Positions 40,860-50,480 of a DNA stretch of 64,000 nt are shown piece after piece. The DNA is from an uncultured Coriobacteriales bacterium (GTDB lineage Bacteria; Actinomycetota; Coriobacteriia; Coriobacteriales; QAMH01): contig CAKUES010000006.1 of the NCBI GenBank assembly GCA_934646835.1, positions 43,894-107,893 on the forward strand. The letters are read 5' to 3'. A program made the translations under genes and the position numbers. The notes beneath the pieces are model-generated. The model was given only the letters and a program-made list of their open reading frames with translations. It did no database searches and had not been told where the DNA came from. Each line of letters opens with the position of its first letter. Position 1 is the stretch's first letter.

Positions 40860-42768
40860 CGACGCCTTGCCCTCCATCCGCGAGCAGCTCAAGAGCGTGC
40901 CCGAGGAACCCGGCTGCTACCTGTGGAAGGATGCTGCGGGCGAGGTCCTCTACGTCGGCAAGGCCATCAACCTGCGCTCGAGGATGAGCCAGTACGTGCT
41001 CGGCCAAGACGAGCGCGCAAAGATCCCGATGATGATGGAGCAGGTCGCCTCCTTCGACTACATCGTGGTCAACAACGAGACAGAAAGCCTCGTCCTCGAG
41101 AAAAACCTCATCCAACAGTATCATCCGCCCTTCAACGTCGACTTCCGCGACGACAAGAGCTATCCCTTCATCGCCATCACCAAGGGCGACGTCTACCCCG
41201 CGATCAAGTACACGCGCGAGAAGCACCGCCCGGGTACGCGCTACTTTGGGCCCTACACGGACAGCCGCGCCGCGCGCGACACCATCGAAGCCCTGCGTCG
41301 CGTCGTGCCCATCTGCCAGGCGAGCTGCGCGGAGTACAAGAAACTGTGCCGCAAGCTCAAGGCCGGCAAGCAGCCAAGCCCGGATGACAAGGCGTGCTTC
41401 GAGTACCACATCGGCAAAGGCGCCGGCCCGTGCTGCGCTGCCATCACGCCGGAGGACTACGCCGTGCACGTCAAGCGCGTCGAGCGCTTCTTGGCGGGCC
41501 ATCGCGACGAGTTCGTCGACGAGCTCACCGAGGAGATGAAGCAGGCAGCCGCAGAGCTCGACTTCGAGCGCGCCGCCCGCGTGCGCGATCGCCTCGAGGC
41601 AATCAAGGCCCTGCAGGAGAAGCAGAAGGCCGTGCTCAGCCGCAGCCTCTCCCTGGACGTCATCGGGTTCTTCCGCGAGGAGACCATCAGCGCCGCGCAC
41701 GTCTTCGTCGTGCGCGAGGGCCGCATCATCATCAGCAACGACTTCATCCTCGACAAGGGCATGAACGTCTCCGACGATGAGCTGGCGATGCAGTTCCTCA
41801 ACCGCTACTACCATGAGACCGAGGGCATCCCGCATGAGGTCGTGATTGCGGAGGAGCTCGACGCGGAGGACGTCGCGAGCATCGAGTCCTGGCTCACGCG
41901 CCGCCTGGCGAGCAAGCACGGCGCCAAGGTCGTCGTGACCGTGCCGCAGCGCGGTGAGAAGCACGACCTGCTGCAGATGGCGCAGCTCAACGCCAAGCAC
42001 GCTCTCATGCGCCACAAGGTCCGCACCCGCTATGACGAGGAGCGCATCGACCTCGCGCTGCTGCAGCTCGAAAGCGCGCTCGCTCTGCCGGCGCCGCCCA
42101 TGCGCATCGAGTGCTTCGACATCTCGACGCTGCACGGTAACTACAGCGTCGCGAGCATGGTTGTTTTCACGGGCGGCAGGCCGGACAAAAGCCAGTACCG
42201 CCGCTTCAAGATCCGCCAGGACTTTGGCGAGGCAAACGACTTTGAGAGCATGAAGGAGGTGCTCGGTCGCCGTTACTGCGCCGAGCGCATGGCCGACGAG
42301 CGTTTTGGCTCAAAGCCCGACCTCCTCGTGGTCGATGGTGGCAAGCCCCAGCTCACCGCCGCCCTCGAGCAGCTCGCGAGCCTGGGCATCACGGACATCC
42401 CCGTGTGCGGCCTGGCCAAGAAGGACGAGGAGATCTTCGTGCCGTGGAGCGAGACGGGCCCGGTGGTGCTTCCCAGCGGCAGCCCCAGCCTCTACCTGAT
42501 CAAGCACGTGCGCGACGAGAGCCACCGCTTTGCGATCACCTTCCACCGCGAGCTGCGTGACAAGGGCATGGTGGCAAGCATCCTCGACGAGGTCCCCGGC
42601 CTGGGCCCCAAGCGCAAGAAGCTGCTGCTCAAGCACTTTGGCAGCGTGAAGCGCATGCGTCAGGCGAGCCTCGAGGACATCGCCGCCGTCGAGGGTATTC
42701 CCCAGCAGGTGGCAGAAGACGTCTACGCCCTCATCGTCGACGCCAACGCGGAGACGCCCGAGGAGTAG
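40849..42768 (+). CDS. uvrC: Excinuclease ABC subunit C
   Basis: 639 residues. The GIY-YIG nuclease domain (EEPGCYLWKDAAGEVLYVGKA), the UvrB-interacting UVR segment near residues 220-255 (EMKQAAAELDFERAARVRDR), the RNase-H-like domain (ECFDISTLHGNYSVASMV and LLVVDGGKPQL) and a C-terminal (HhH)2 (EVPGLGPKRKKLLLKHFGS) are all present. It makes both incisions in nucleotide excision repair. uvrC next to rapZ-yvcK-whiA is the usual Gram-positive order. Confidence 0.96.
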   Translation: MSASDALPSIREQLKSVPEEPGCYLWKDAAGEVLYVGKAINLRSRMSQYVLGQDERAKIPMMMEQVASFDYIVVNNETESLVLEKNLIQQYHPPFNVDFRDDKSYPFIAITKGDVYPAIKYTREKHRPGTRYFGPYTDSRAARDTIEALRRVVPICQASCAEYKKLCRKLKAGKQPSPDDKACFEYHIGKGAGPCCAAITPEDYAVHVKRVERFLAGHRDEFVDELTEEMKQAAAELDFERAARVRDRLEAIKALQEKQKAVLSRSLSLDVIGFFREETISAAHVFVVREGRIIISNDFILDKGMNVSDDELAMQFLNRYYHETEGIPHEVVIAEELDAEDVASIESWLTRRLASKHGAKVVVTVPQRGEKHDLLQMAQLNAKHALMRHKVRTRYDEERIDLALLQLESALALPAPPMRIECFDISTLHGNYSVASMVVFTGGRPDKSQYRRFKIRQDFGEANDFESMKEVLGRRYCAERMADERFGSKPDLLVVDGGKPQLTAALEQLASLGITDIPVCGLAKKDEEIFVPWSETGPVVLPSGSPSLYLIKHVRDESHRFAITFHRELRDKGMVASILDEVPGLGPKRKKLLLKHFGSVKRMRQASLEDIAAVEGIPQQVAEDVYALIVDANAETPEE

Positions 42769-42772
42769 TTGC

Positions 42773-42887
42773 TCTAAGGAAACGCCGATAAGCACGAGGT
42801 TTAGGGGGAGGGACAGGGTCCCCTACGCAGCCAGCTTTTCTGCCAGTCGTGCGCAGTAGGTTCTCCCGTTAATCAGCGCCTCCCCGG
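42773..42887 (-). repeat. MITE-like element, reverse copy
   Basis: Ends CTAAGGAAACGCCGATAAG and TTAATCAGCGCCTCCCCGG; core GGGGGAGGGACAGGGTCCCC in reverse orientation. It lies 5 bp after the uvrC stop and separates uvrC from rapZ. Confidence 0.8.
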
Positions 42888-42977
42888 TCCTTCGAGCTGA
42901 TGGCCGGTACTGCCTGGCGTCTCGTGTCACACCCTCGCGCTATACTTTCAGGTCAAACACGTAACGAGAGGAGCAAC

Positions 42978-43928
42978 ATGGACACCCAGGAAACCCTCGA
43001 TGTTTCCACGGCTGCAGACGGTGGCAACCAGGCGACGCAAGACAACAACAGCGCGGGCCCGGACCTCGTCATCATCACCGGCATGTCCGGTGCCGGCCGC
43101 ACGGAGGCCATGCACACCTTCGAGGACATCGGCTACTTCTGCATCGACAACCTGCCACCCAGCCTGCTCTCCAACCTCGTGAGCCTCGCGGGCCTCACCT
43201 CGGGCTCCCTACGCAAGCTCTGCATCGTGTGCGACCTGCGCGCCAAGGAGTTCTTTGGCGAGCTCACCGGCGAGCTGCTCAAGCTCGACGACAGCGGCCT
43301 GTCCCGCGCGCTCATCTTCCTCGACTGCAGCGACGACGTTTTGCTCTCGCGCTTCAAAGCCACGCGCCGCCGCCATCCGCTGTGCGACGCCGGCATGACG
43401 ATCACCACCGGCATCCAGCGCGAGCGCAAGCTTTTGGCAGAGGCGCGCCGCATGGCGGACTACGTGCTCGACACCTCCCATGTGCGCCCGCAGGAGATGC
43501 GCCGCCGCATCCACGAGCTCTTCTCCGAGCAAAGCGAGCGCGAGGGCATGGGCGTCAACGTCTACAGCTTTGGCTTCAAGCACGGCGCTCCCACGGACGC
43601 TGACATCGTCATGGACGTGCGCTTCCTTCCCAACCCGTACTACGTGGACGAGCTGCGCTCCAAGACCGGCAAGGACAAGGAGGTCCGCGACTACGTGATG
43701 GAGCGCGACGAGACCCGCGCCTTCCTCGACAAGTGGTTCGCGCTGCTCGACTGCGTCATGCCCGGTTACGTCAACGAGGGCAAGCAGTACCTCTCCATCG
43801 CCGTCGGCTGCACGGGCGGTCAGCACCGCAGCGTCGCCATCGCAGAGGCCACCGGCCACTATCTCTCCCAGTCCGGCTACCACGTGGGCGTCTCGCATAG
43901 GGACCTTCCCCTCGCAGAGGGGGCGTAG
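42978..43928 (+). CDS. rapZ: RNase adapter / nucleotide-binding protein RapZ
   Basis: 316 residues, slightly long because of an N-terminal ~27-residue tail. P-loop GMSGAGRTEAMHTFED, then GYFCIDNLPPSLL, DCSDDVLLSRFKATRRRHPL and the C-terminal signatures DVRFLPNPYYVDELR and GCTGGQHRSVAIAE. RapZ binds small metabolites and in E. coli steers RNase E on sRNAs. ATG 42978 follows GAGAGGAGCAAC. yvcK starts 4 nt after its stop; a TATACT (42941-42946) may drive the cluster. Confidence 0.95.
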   Translation: MDTQETLDVSTAADGGNQATQDNNSAGPDLVIITGMSGAGRTEAMHTFEDIGYFCIDNLPPSLLSNLVSLAGLTSGSLRKLCIVCDLRAKEFFGELTGELLKLDDSGLSRALIFLDCSDDVLLSRFKATRRRHPLCDAGMTITTGIQRERKLLAEARRMADYVLDTSHVRPQEMRRRIHELFSEQSEREGMGVNVYSFGFKHGAPTDADIVMDVRFLPNPYYVDELRSKTGKDKEVRDYVMERDETRAFLDKWFALLDCVMPGYVNEGKQYLSIAVGCTGGQHRSVAIAEATGHYLSQSGYHVGVSHRDLPLAEGA

Positions 43929-43932
43929 AGAT

Positions 43933-44973
43933 ATGGCAGAGCGCATCAAGGCCGTCGTTATCGGCGGCGGAAGCGGGGCGCCTGTCTCGATCCGCACCTT
44001 GCTCGACATGGGCTGCAAGACCTCGAGCATCGTCGGCATGATCGACGACGGCGGCTCGACGGGCATCCTGCGCGAGCGCGGTGGTGTCGTCCCGCCGGGA
44101 GACATCCGCAAATGCATCCTCGCCATGAGCGCTGACACGAAGTCCGCCTTCGCGCGCGCCTTCAGCCACCGCTTCTCCTACTTGGACGACCACTCGCTCG
44201 GCAACCTCATACTCATCGCCTTCGCAGAGGAGATGGGCTCCTTCCCTGATGCCATCCACATCTGCGAGTACATGCTTGACGCGCGCGGGCATGTGTACCC
44301 GTCTACGCTCGGCGACGTCAGCCTCACCGGCGTGACGGTCGACGGTCAGGAGCTCTCAGGCGAGCACAACATCGGCGATGCTCCCTGCCGCATACAGACG
44401 GTGACGCTGCACCCTGCCCATGTGCAGGCGCATCCGGCGGCGCTCAACCAGATCCGCGCGGCGGAGTTCATCGTGCTCGGCCCTGGCAGCCTGTTTACCT
44501 CGATCATCCCCAACCTCTTGGTTCCGGGCGTGCTCGAGAGCATCCGCAAGGCCAAGGCGCGCGAGGAAAACCCCGCCAAGACGGTCTTCGTGTGCTCGCT
44601 TGCAGACATGCAGGGCGAGACCTGGGGGATGAACTGCTACGACTACGTCGAGGCCCTCATGCGCCATGGCATGGAGGGTCTGCTCGACTACGTCTTGATC
44701 CACAAAGATCACGGCGGGGAACCGGGCGTCACCGGGTTCTTCCCCGTGGTGCGCGATTACTCGGATTCCCGCTACCAGACGCGCGGCCGCCGCAGCGGCC
44801 AGGTGCGCCGCGTCGAGTGCAACGAGGAGCTCATCGCCAAGATCGAGGCACTGGGCGTGAAGACCATCGTGCGCGACATGGTCGACCTCGAGCGCCCCAC
44901 CTGGCACGACCAAAGGGAGCTTGCCGCCGCGTTTAGAGAGGTGATGGACGAGTGTCATATACAGGAGAGGTAA
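43933..44973 (+). CDS. yvcK: Gluconeogenesis factor YvcK (CofD-like fold)
   Basis: 346 residues. VVIGGGSGAPVSIRTL, GMIDDGGSTGILRE, PPGDIRKCILA and GPGSLFTSIIPNLLVPG are family hallmarks. YvcK binds UDP-sugars and affects carbon flow and cell wall synthesis. It overlaps whiA by 22 nt, giving the conserved rapZ-yvcK-whiA operon. Confidence 0.95.
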   Translation: MAERIKAVVIGGGSGAPVSIRTLLDMGCKTSSIVGMIDDGGSTGILRERGGVVPPGDIRKCILAMSADTKSAFARAFSHRFSYLDDHSLGNLILIAFAEEMGSFPDAIHICEYMLDARGHVYPSTLGDVSLTGVTVDGQELSGEHNIGDAPCRIQTVTLHPAHVQAHPAALNQIRAAEFIVLGPGSLFTSIIPNLLVPGVLESIRKAKAREENPAKTVFVCSLADMQGETWGMNCYDYVEALMRHGMEGLLDYVLIHKDHGGEPGVTGFFPVVRDYSDSRYQTRGRRSGQVRRVECNEELIAKIEALGVKTIVRDMVDLERPTWHDQRELAAAFREVMDECHIQER

Positions 44974-45872
44974 AAGACGAGCTCTCGCGCGTCGAGCTCT
45001 CCTGCAACGGCTGCGTCCATGCGGAGCTTGCCGCCTTGGTGAGGATCATGGGCTCGCTCGGCATCAGCGAGGGCAAGCCGCGCCTCGAGCTCACGACGGA
45101 GACCTCGACGGTGGCGCGTGCCATCATCAACCTGCTGCACAGCGACAGCATCGACCTCAAGACGGAGCTCACCATCCGCCGCAGCGTGCTGCACAAGTCG
45201 CACAACTTCCTCATCATGGTGCCCTACCAGGCGGGCCTCACGCAGGCTCTCAAGGACCTGGGCATCTTGGGTGACGACGGCTTTGAGAGCGGTATCCGCT
45301 ATGGTCTCGTCGCCAAGGACTGTTGTGCGGCGAGCTATCTGCGCGGCGCCTTTCTGGCCGGTGGCTATGTGGCAGACCCGCGCGGGGATTTCCACTTCGA
45401 GCTTTCGACGACCAACTTCGCCATGGCCCAGGGCCTGGTCAAGATCATGGGGCGCTTTGGGATCAACGCCCGCTGCGTGCAGCGCCACAACACCCATGTG
45501 GTCTACCTCAAAGGCGCGGAGGACATCCTGCGCTTTCTGGCGCTCACCGGGGCGAACCAGTGCGCGCTCAAGCTCGAGGAGCACCGCCTGCTCAAGAGCG
45601 TGAGAAACGACACCAACCGCCGCGTCAACGCGGAGATCGCCAACGCCCGCAAGACCACGCGTGCGGCAGAGGAGCAGGTCGCCGCCATCCGCCGCCTCAT
45701 CGAGAAGCGCGGCATCGAGGCCATCCCCACCTCGCTGCAGGAGGTCTGCGTCTTGCGCCTGCAGCACCCGGAGGCCTCGATCAAGGAGCTCGGCGAGTAC
45801 GCGGACCCGCCGCTTTCCAAATCCGCGATCTACCACAGGATCCGTCGCATCAACCAGATGCTCGAGGAGTGA
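44952..45872 (+). CDS. whiA: WhiA sporulation/division-type regulator
   Basis: 306 residues. N-terminal LAGLIDADG-like domain (SYLRGAFLAGGYVADP and FHFELSTTN), C-terminal helix-turn-helix (SIKELGEYADPPLSKSAIYH). WhiA binds DNA and controls cell division genes in Actinobacteria and Firmicutes. GTG 44952 lies inside yvcK, with AGGTGATGG upstream. Confidence 0.95.
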   Translation: MSYTGEVKDELSRVELSCNGCVHAELAALVRIMGSLGISEGKPRLELTTETSTVARAIINLLHSDSIDLKTELTIRRSVLHKSHNFLIMVPYQAGLTQALKDLGILGDDGFESGIRYGLVAKDCCAASYLRGAFLAGGYVADPRGDFHFELSTTNFAMAQGLVKIMGRFGINARCVQRHNTHVVYLKGAEDILRFLALTGANQCALKLEEHRLLKSVRNDTNRRVNAEIANARKTTRAAEEQVAAIRRLIEKRGIEAIPTSLQEVCVLRLQHPEASIKELGEYADPPLSKSAIYHRIRRINQMLEE

Positions 45873-45940
45873 CGTTGTTGGTACGGCATCTCTTGCCAAG
45901 CGGCAAGGGCGTGCCGTCAAAGAAGCGCAAAGGAGTAGCT

Positions 45941-47206
45941 ATGAGTGCATCAGAGGTCATCCAGAAGTGCGAGGCCGCCAAGGCTGCGAGCGTGAAGCTC
46001 ACCTCCGCAAGCGGCACGCAGAGAAACGACGCGCTGCTCGCCATGGCAGACGCCCTCGAGCGCCGTGCCGCAGAGGTTCTGGCTGCCAACAAGGTCGACA
46101 TGGACGCCGCCAAGGCCGCGGGCACGCCGGCGCCGCTGCTCGACCGCCTGATGCTTGACGCGGGTCGTATCGAGGCCATCGCAGATGCCCTGCGCAAGCT
46201 CGCCAAGCTCGAAGACCCCCTGGGCGAGGTGCTCGAGGGCCGCACGCTCTACAACGGCATCCAGCTCACTCGACGCCGCGTCCCGCTCGGCGTCGTCGCC
46301 ATGATCTACGAGGCTCGTCCCAACGTCACGGCAGATACCGCCGGTCTGTGCATCAAGACCGGTAACGCCTGCGTGCTGCGCGGTGGCAGCCTGGCGATCA
46401 ACTCCTGCGTGACGATGGCAAACGTGCTCATCGACGCCGCGGAGGGCGCCGGCCTTCCCGCGGGCTGCATACAGGTCATCGAGTCGACGGACCGTGCGGC
46501 CACCAAGGAGCTTATGGAGGCCACGGGTCTGGTGGACGTGCTCATCCCGCGCGGCGGCGCCGGCCTCATCAAGGCCTGCGTCGAGGGCGCCAAGGTCCCC
46601 GTCATCGAGACGGGCGTGGGCAACTGCCATGTCTACCTGCACCGCACAGCCGATGTCGACAAGGCCGTCGCCATCGTCGTCAACGCCAAGACCCAGCGCC
46701 CCGGTGTCTGCAACGCGGCCGAGAGCCTGCTCGTGGACATCGAGGCGGCGCCGGAGCTGCTGCCGCCCGTCCTCGAGGCGCTGGCAAGCAGGGGCGTGGT
46801 GCTGCATGCCGATGAGCAAGCGGCCACCATCGCCGCTGCCTGCGGCATCGAGACCGTGCCCGCGACCGAGGAGGACTGGGGTCGCGAGTACCTCGACCTC
46901 GAGATGAGCGTCAAGTGCGTGAGCGGCCTTGCAGAGGCCATCGCCCACATCAATGCCTACGGCACCGGCCACTCCGAGTGCATCGTCGCCCAGGACATGG
47001 GCGCCATGCTGCGTTTCACCAACGAGGTCGACGCGGCGGCCGTCTACTGCAACGCGTCGACGCGCTTTACCGACGGCGGCGAGTTTGGGCTCGGCGCAGA
47101 GATCGGCATCTCCACCCAGAAGCTCCATGCCCGCGGCCCCATGGGCCTGCGCGAGCTTACCAGCAGCAAGTTCGTGCTCATCGGCGACGGCCAGGTGCGC
47201 GGGTAG
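45941..47206 (+). CDS. proA: Glutamate-5-semialdehyde dehydrogenase (gamma-glutamyl phosphate reductase)
   Basis: 421 residues. It reduces glutamyl-5-phosphate in proline synthesis. LTRRRVPLGVVAMIYEARPN, KTGNACVLRGGS, VIETGVGNCHVYL and the catalytic cysteine in QRPGVCNAAESLL are seen, plus GEFGLGAEIGISTQKLHARGP. ATG 45941 follows AGGAG. proB is not in the window. Its stop overlaps nadD (TAGTG). Confidence 0.96.
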   Translation: MSASEVIQKCEAAKAASVKLTSASGTQRNDALLAMADALERRAAEVLAANKVDMDAAKAAGTPAPLLDRLMLDAGRIEAIADALRKLAKLEDPLGEVLEGRTLYNGIQLTRRRVPLGVVAMIYEARPNVTADTAGLCIKTGNACVLRGGSLAINSCVTMANVLIDAAEGAGLPAGCIQVIESTDRAATKELMEATGLVDVLIPRGGAGLIKACVEGAKVPVIETGVGNCHVYLHRTADVDKAVAIVVNAKTQRPGVCNAAESLLVDIEAAPELLPPVLEALASRGVVLHADEQAATIAAACGIETVPATEEDWGREYLDLEMSVKCVSGLAEAIAHINAYGTGHSECIVAQDMGAMLRFTNEVDAAAVYCNASTRFTDGGEFGLGAEIGISTQKLHARGPMGLRELTSSKFVLIGDGQVRG

Positions 47207-47817
47207 TGGCGGCTGGCAGCAAGACGATAGCGGTGCTCGGCGGCACCTTCGACCCGCCGCATCTGGGGCATCTGGCGCTTGCGCGCGGTGTTGCAGACGC
47301 GCTCGGCCTTGCGCGCGTCTTCCTCGTGCCCACGGGCAACCCGCACTTCAAGCTCGACGAGGACGTGACGCCTGTGGCCGCCCGTGTGGCAATGACGAGG
47401 CTGCTTGCCGCAGAGGACGATCGCCTCGCGGTCAGCGCCATCGAGGCCGAGCGGCCGGGTGTGACCTACACCGTCGACACGCTCGAGGAGCTGCAGCGCC
47501 TGCACCCGGGCTCGCAGCTCGTCTTCATCGTCGGCGGGGACTGCGCTGCGCATATCTGGCGTTGGCGCGCTGCTGACAAGCTCGCCAAGCTGTGCATCGT
47601 CGTCGCGGTGGCGCGCCCCGGGTACGACTTCTCTGCCGCCCAGCGCGACCTCGAGGCCAGCGGCTTGGGCTTTGACGTGCGCTATCTGCACCTTGACGTG
47701 CCGGATGTCTCCTCGACGCAAGTGCGCCAGCGCGTCGCGGCAGGGCAGCGGCTTGGCGGTCTCGTGCCTGCAAGCGTCGAGGCCTTCATCCGCGAGCACG
47801 GGCTGTATCGCGGTTAG
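47206..47817 (+). CDS. nadD: Nicotinate-nucleotide adenylyltransferase
   Basis: 203 residues. VLGGTFDPPHLGHLALA carries the HxGH nucleotidyl-transfer motif and VSSTQVRQRVAAG the ISSTxIR motif. It adenylylates nicotinate mononucleotide in NAD synthesis. GTG 47206 overlaps the proA stop. The TAG stop lies in the terminal repeat of a MITE-like element. Confidence 0.95.
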   Translation: MAAGSKTIAVLGGTFDPPHLGHLALARGVADALGLARVFLVPTGNPHFKLDEDVTPVAARVAMTRLLAAEDDRLAVSAIEAERPGVTYTVDTLEELQRLHPGSQLVFIVGGDCAAHIWRWRAADKLAKLCIVVAVARPGYDFSAAQRDLEASGLGFDVRYLHLDVPDVSSTQVRQRVAAGQRLGGLVPASVEAFIREHGLYRG

Positions 47818-47905
47818 GGAAGTGCCCGATTAATGTACGGCATATGGGAAAGGACAGGGTCCTTCCCCTACGCAACCAATGGCAAACAAGAGACTCACTG
47901 CATCA
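47814..47905 (-). repeat. MITE-like element, decayed reverse copy
   Basis: The left end TTAGGGAAGTGCCCGATTAA includes the nadD TAG (47815-47817). The core GGGAAAGGACAGGGTCC...CCCCTACGC is present, and the right TIR has eroded towards the yqeK ribosome site. Confidence 0.65.
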
Positions 47906-47925
47906 ATCGAAAGGATTTGCACCAC

Positions 47926-48564
47926 ATGATCGAAGACAAGAAGCGCTTTAAGGAGTACGAGGCCGCGGTCGACGCGCGCCTGTCCGGCAAGCGCTTGAAG
48001 CACGTCCACTCCGTGAGCGACTACGCCGCGCAGGTGGCGCGTGCCTACGGCGTCAACGAGTATGACGCGCGCGTCGCCGGCCTGTTGCATGACTGGGACA
48101 AGCTCTACACGGACGAGGAGCTGCCCGCGCGCATGGAGGAGCTCGGGGTCGAGCCCCCGCAAGACGTGGAGCTCATGTGGCCCGTCATCCACTCCTTCAC
48201 CGGCGCCAAGGCCGTCGAGCGTGAGTTCCCCGAGCTCGAGCCGCAGATCATCAGCGCCATCTGGAACCATACCCTCGGCGCGGTCGAGATGAGCGACTTG
48301 GACATGGTGATCTTCGTCGCGGACATGATCGAGCCGCTGCGCAAGTCCTACGGCCGCCCGTATGCAGCCGAGCTGCGCACCAAGGTAGGCGAGATCTCCC
48401 TCGACGAGCTTTACTTCGAGGCCTATAAGGAGACGATGATCTCCCTATGCGAGCGCAAGCGCTACATCCACCCGCTGGCCTTCAACATCTGGAACGGGCT
48501 CGTCCTCAAGCACAACCCCAATCCCGGCAAGCGCGGGCAGGGCAACCCCAACGCCGTGCTGTAG
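47926..48564 (+). CDS. yqeK: HD-domain phosphohydrolase, YqeK family
   Basis: 212 residues. KHVHSVSDYAAQVARAYG and GLLHDWDK supply the His...HD metal site; a further His-Asp pair lies in the helix bundle. YqeK proteins hydrolyse diadenosine tetraphosphate. The nadD-yqeK-rsfS order is conserved. ATG 47926 follows AAAGGATTTGCACC. Confidence 0.88.
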   Translation: MIEDKKRFKEYEAAVDARLSGKRLKHVHSVSDYAAQVARAYGVNEYDARVAGLLHDWDKLYTDEELPARMEELGVEPPQDVELMWPVIHSFTGAKAVEREFPELEPQIISAIWNHTLGAVEMSDLDMVIFVADMIEPLRKSYGRPYAAELRTKVGEISLDELYFEAYKETMISLCERKRYIHPLAFNIWNGLVLKHNPNPGKRGQGNPNAVL

Positions 48565-48689
48565 GGTGCTCGCAGCAGCACCGACCACCTGTGGAAGTGC
48601 TGTGACCTTCCCCGCGGCTCGCCTATGCGCTACAATGCGCGTCCGCTAAAATAGCTTGATTGACGTTACATCTAGAGAAAGGGCCGCAC

Positions 48690-49103
48690 ATGGCCGTTGA
48701 TTCCAAAGAATTCGCGATGGTCGCCGCACGCGCCATCGACGACAAGAAGGGTTCCGACATCGTCATCCAGGACGTGTCCGAGCTTCTCAACGTGACCGAC
48801 TACTTCGTCATCGCCACCGGTGCCAACAACCGCCGCGTCGACGCGATCGCGGAGGAGGTCGAGGAGAAGCTGCGCGAGACGTGCGACATCAAGCCCATCA
48901 GCCGCGAGGGCCTCGACGAGGCCGAGTGGGTCTTGCTCGACTACGGCTCCATCGTCGTCCACATCTTCCAGCCTGCCGCCCGCGACTTCTACCGCCTCGA
49001 GCAGTTGTGGGAGAACGCGCCCACCGTCGACGTCGCGCTCGCAGGCATCGAGGACCCCGTCTACACGGAGCGCATCTCCAAGCTTCTCGGCCGTCAGGGC
49101 TAA
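48690..49103 (+). CDS. rsfS: Ribosome silencing factor RsfS
   Basis: 137 residues, single Oligomerisation (DUF143) domain: AARAIDDKKGSDIVIQDVS, VTDYFVIATGANNRRVDAIA, and WVLLDYGSIVVHIF followed by FYRLEQLW. It binds L14 to block subunit joining in starvation. ATG 48690 after AGAAAGGGCCGC; a -10-like TAAAAT lies near 48648. It precedes murT by 6 nt. Confidence 0.95.
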   Translation: MAVDSKEFAMVAARAIDDKKGSDIVIQDVSELLNVTDYFVIATGANNRRVDAIAEEVEEKLRETCDIKPISREGLDEAEWVLLDYGSIVVHIFQPAARDFYRLEQLWENAPTVDVALAGIEDPVYTERISKLLGRQG

Positions 49104-49109
49104 ATCACC

Positions 49110-50477
49110 ATGGGCCTGAGAACCACCATCGCGGGTATCGTGTGCAAGGGCAGCTACAAGCTCTTGCGCATGATGGGCCGTGGCGCGACGAGCCTTCCCG
49201 GCAAGCTCGCCCTCAAGGTCGATCCGCACTATCTCAAGACGCTCTCGAGCGGCGTCAAGACCGTTGTGCTCACCGGCACCAACGGCAAGACCACGTCGAC
49301 GCACATCGTCGCCCAAGCGCTCGAGAACGCTGGCCAGGAGGCCTTCTACAACCGTAGCGGCGCCAACCTCATCCAGGGCATCACGACGGAGTTCTCCACG
49401 AACTCCTCTGTCACAGGCAAACCGCGCTGCAAGTACGCCGTCATCGAGTGCGACGAGGGCGCGCTGCGCCGTGTCTGCGATGGGCTCGACCCGGACGTCG
49501 TGTTGGTCACCAACGTCTTTCGCGACCAGCTCGACCGCTACGGCGAGGTCATGCACACGCGCGACAACATCTTGGCGGGCCTCAAGAACAGCACGCATGC
49601 CCACGTCCTGCTCAATGCGGACTGCTCCATCACGGCCAGCCTCGCGGATGAGATCGACAACGAGGTGAGCTTCTACGGCGTCGACTGCGAGATCTACCCT
49701 GAGCGCGTGGCGGACCTCTCCGATGCCACGCACTGCATCAAGTGCGGCGCCCCCTACGAGTACGACTACAGCACCTATGCCCACCTGGGCGGTTTTCGCT
49801 GTCCGTCGTGCGGCTACCATCGCCCGGACTGCGAGGTCGCCGTCGAGGAAATCGTCGAGCGCGGCACCAACGACTGCATGCTGCGCATGCGTGTAGGCGA
49901 CGAGGTCTCCACGGTGCGCGCGGATGTTCCCGCGGACTACGACATCTACAACTGCGCTGCCGCCGTCGCGGCGCTGACGGCCTTTGGCCTGCCGGTCAAG
50001 GACGCCTTTGGCGCAGTCGGCCACTTCAAGCACGGCTTTGGCCGCGGCGAGGTCTTCGAGCTGGGCGACGTCAAGGTGCGCCTCATGCTCATGAAGAATC
50101 CCGCCGGCTGCAACCAGATCATCAACCTGCTGCTCAACGAGCCGGACAAGGAGATGGGCCTGTGCGTCCTGCTCAACGACCAGGACTGCGACGGCACGGA
50201 CGTGAGCTGGATCTACGACGCCAGCTGGGAGGCCATCGCCGCTAAGAAGGACGCCGCCGTCTTTGGCGGTGAGCGCGCGGAGGACATGGCCCTGCGCCTC
50301 AAGTACGCGGGCATGCCCGCTGCCGGCATCTCGATCGAGAAGGACTACGACAAGCTGATCGACAGGCTTGCCGCCGCCGGTCACGACACTACGGTGGTCG
50401 CCAACTACTCCTCGATGATGGAGTTTCGCAAGCACATCGCCGCGCGCTTGGGTCTCGCGGGCTTCTGGGAGGGATAG
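49110..50477 (+). CDS. murT: Lipid II isoglutaminyl synthase, ligase subunit MurT
   Basis: 455 residues. Mur-ligase core with ATP loop VVLTGTNGKTTSTHIVA, then an inserted zinc ribbon (CIKCGAPYEYD and FRCPSCGYHRP) typical of MurT, and a C-terminal DUF1727 domain containing LNDQDCDGTDVSWIYD. It activates the D-Glu alpha-carboxyl of lipid II for amidation with ammonia from GatD. ATG overlaps no gene but is 6 nt after rsfS. Confidence 0.95.
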   Translation: MGLRTTIAGIVCKGSYKLLRMMGRGATSLPGKLALKVDPHYLKTLSSGVKTVVLTGTNGKTTSTHIVAQALENAGQEAFYNRSGANLIQGITTEFSTNSSVTGKPRCKYAVIECDEGALRRVCDGLDPDVVLVTNVFRDQLDRYGEVMHTRDNILAGLKNSTHAHVLLNADCSITASLADEIDNEVSFYGVDCEIYPERVADLSDATHCIKCGAPYEYDYSTYAHLGGFRCPSCGYHRPDCEVAVEEIVERGTNDCMLRMRVGDEVSTVRADVPADYDIYNCAAAVAALTAFGLPVKDAFGAVGHFKHGFGRGEVFELGDVKVRLMLMKNPAGCNQIINLLLNEPDKEMGLCVLLNDQDCDGTDVSWIYDASWEAIAAKKDAAVFGGERAEDMALRLKYAGMPAAGISIEKDYDKLIDRLAAAGHDTTVVANYSSMMEFRKHIAARLGLAGFWEG

Positions 50478-50480
50478 TCG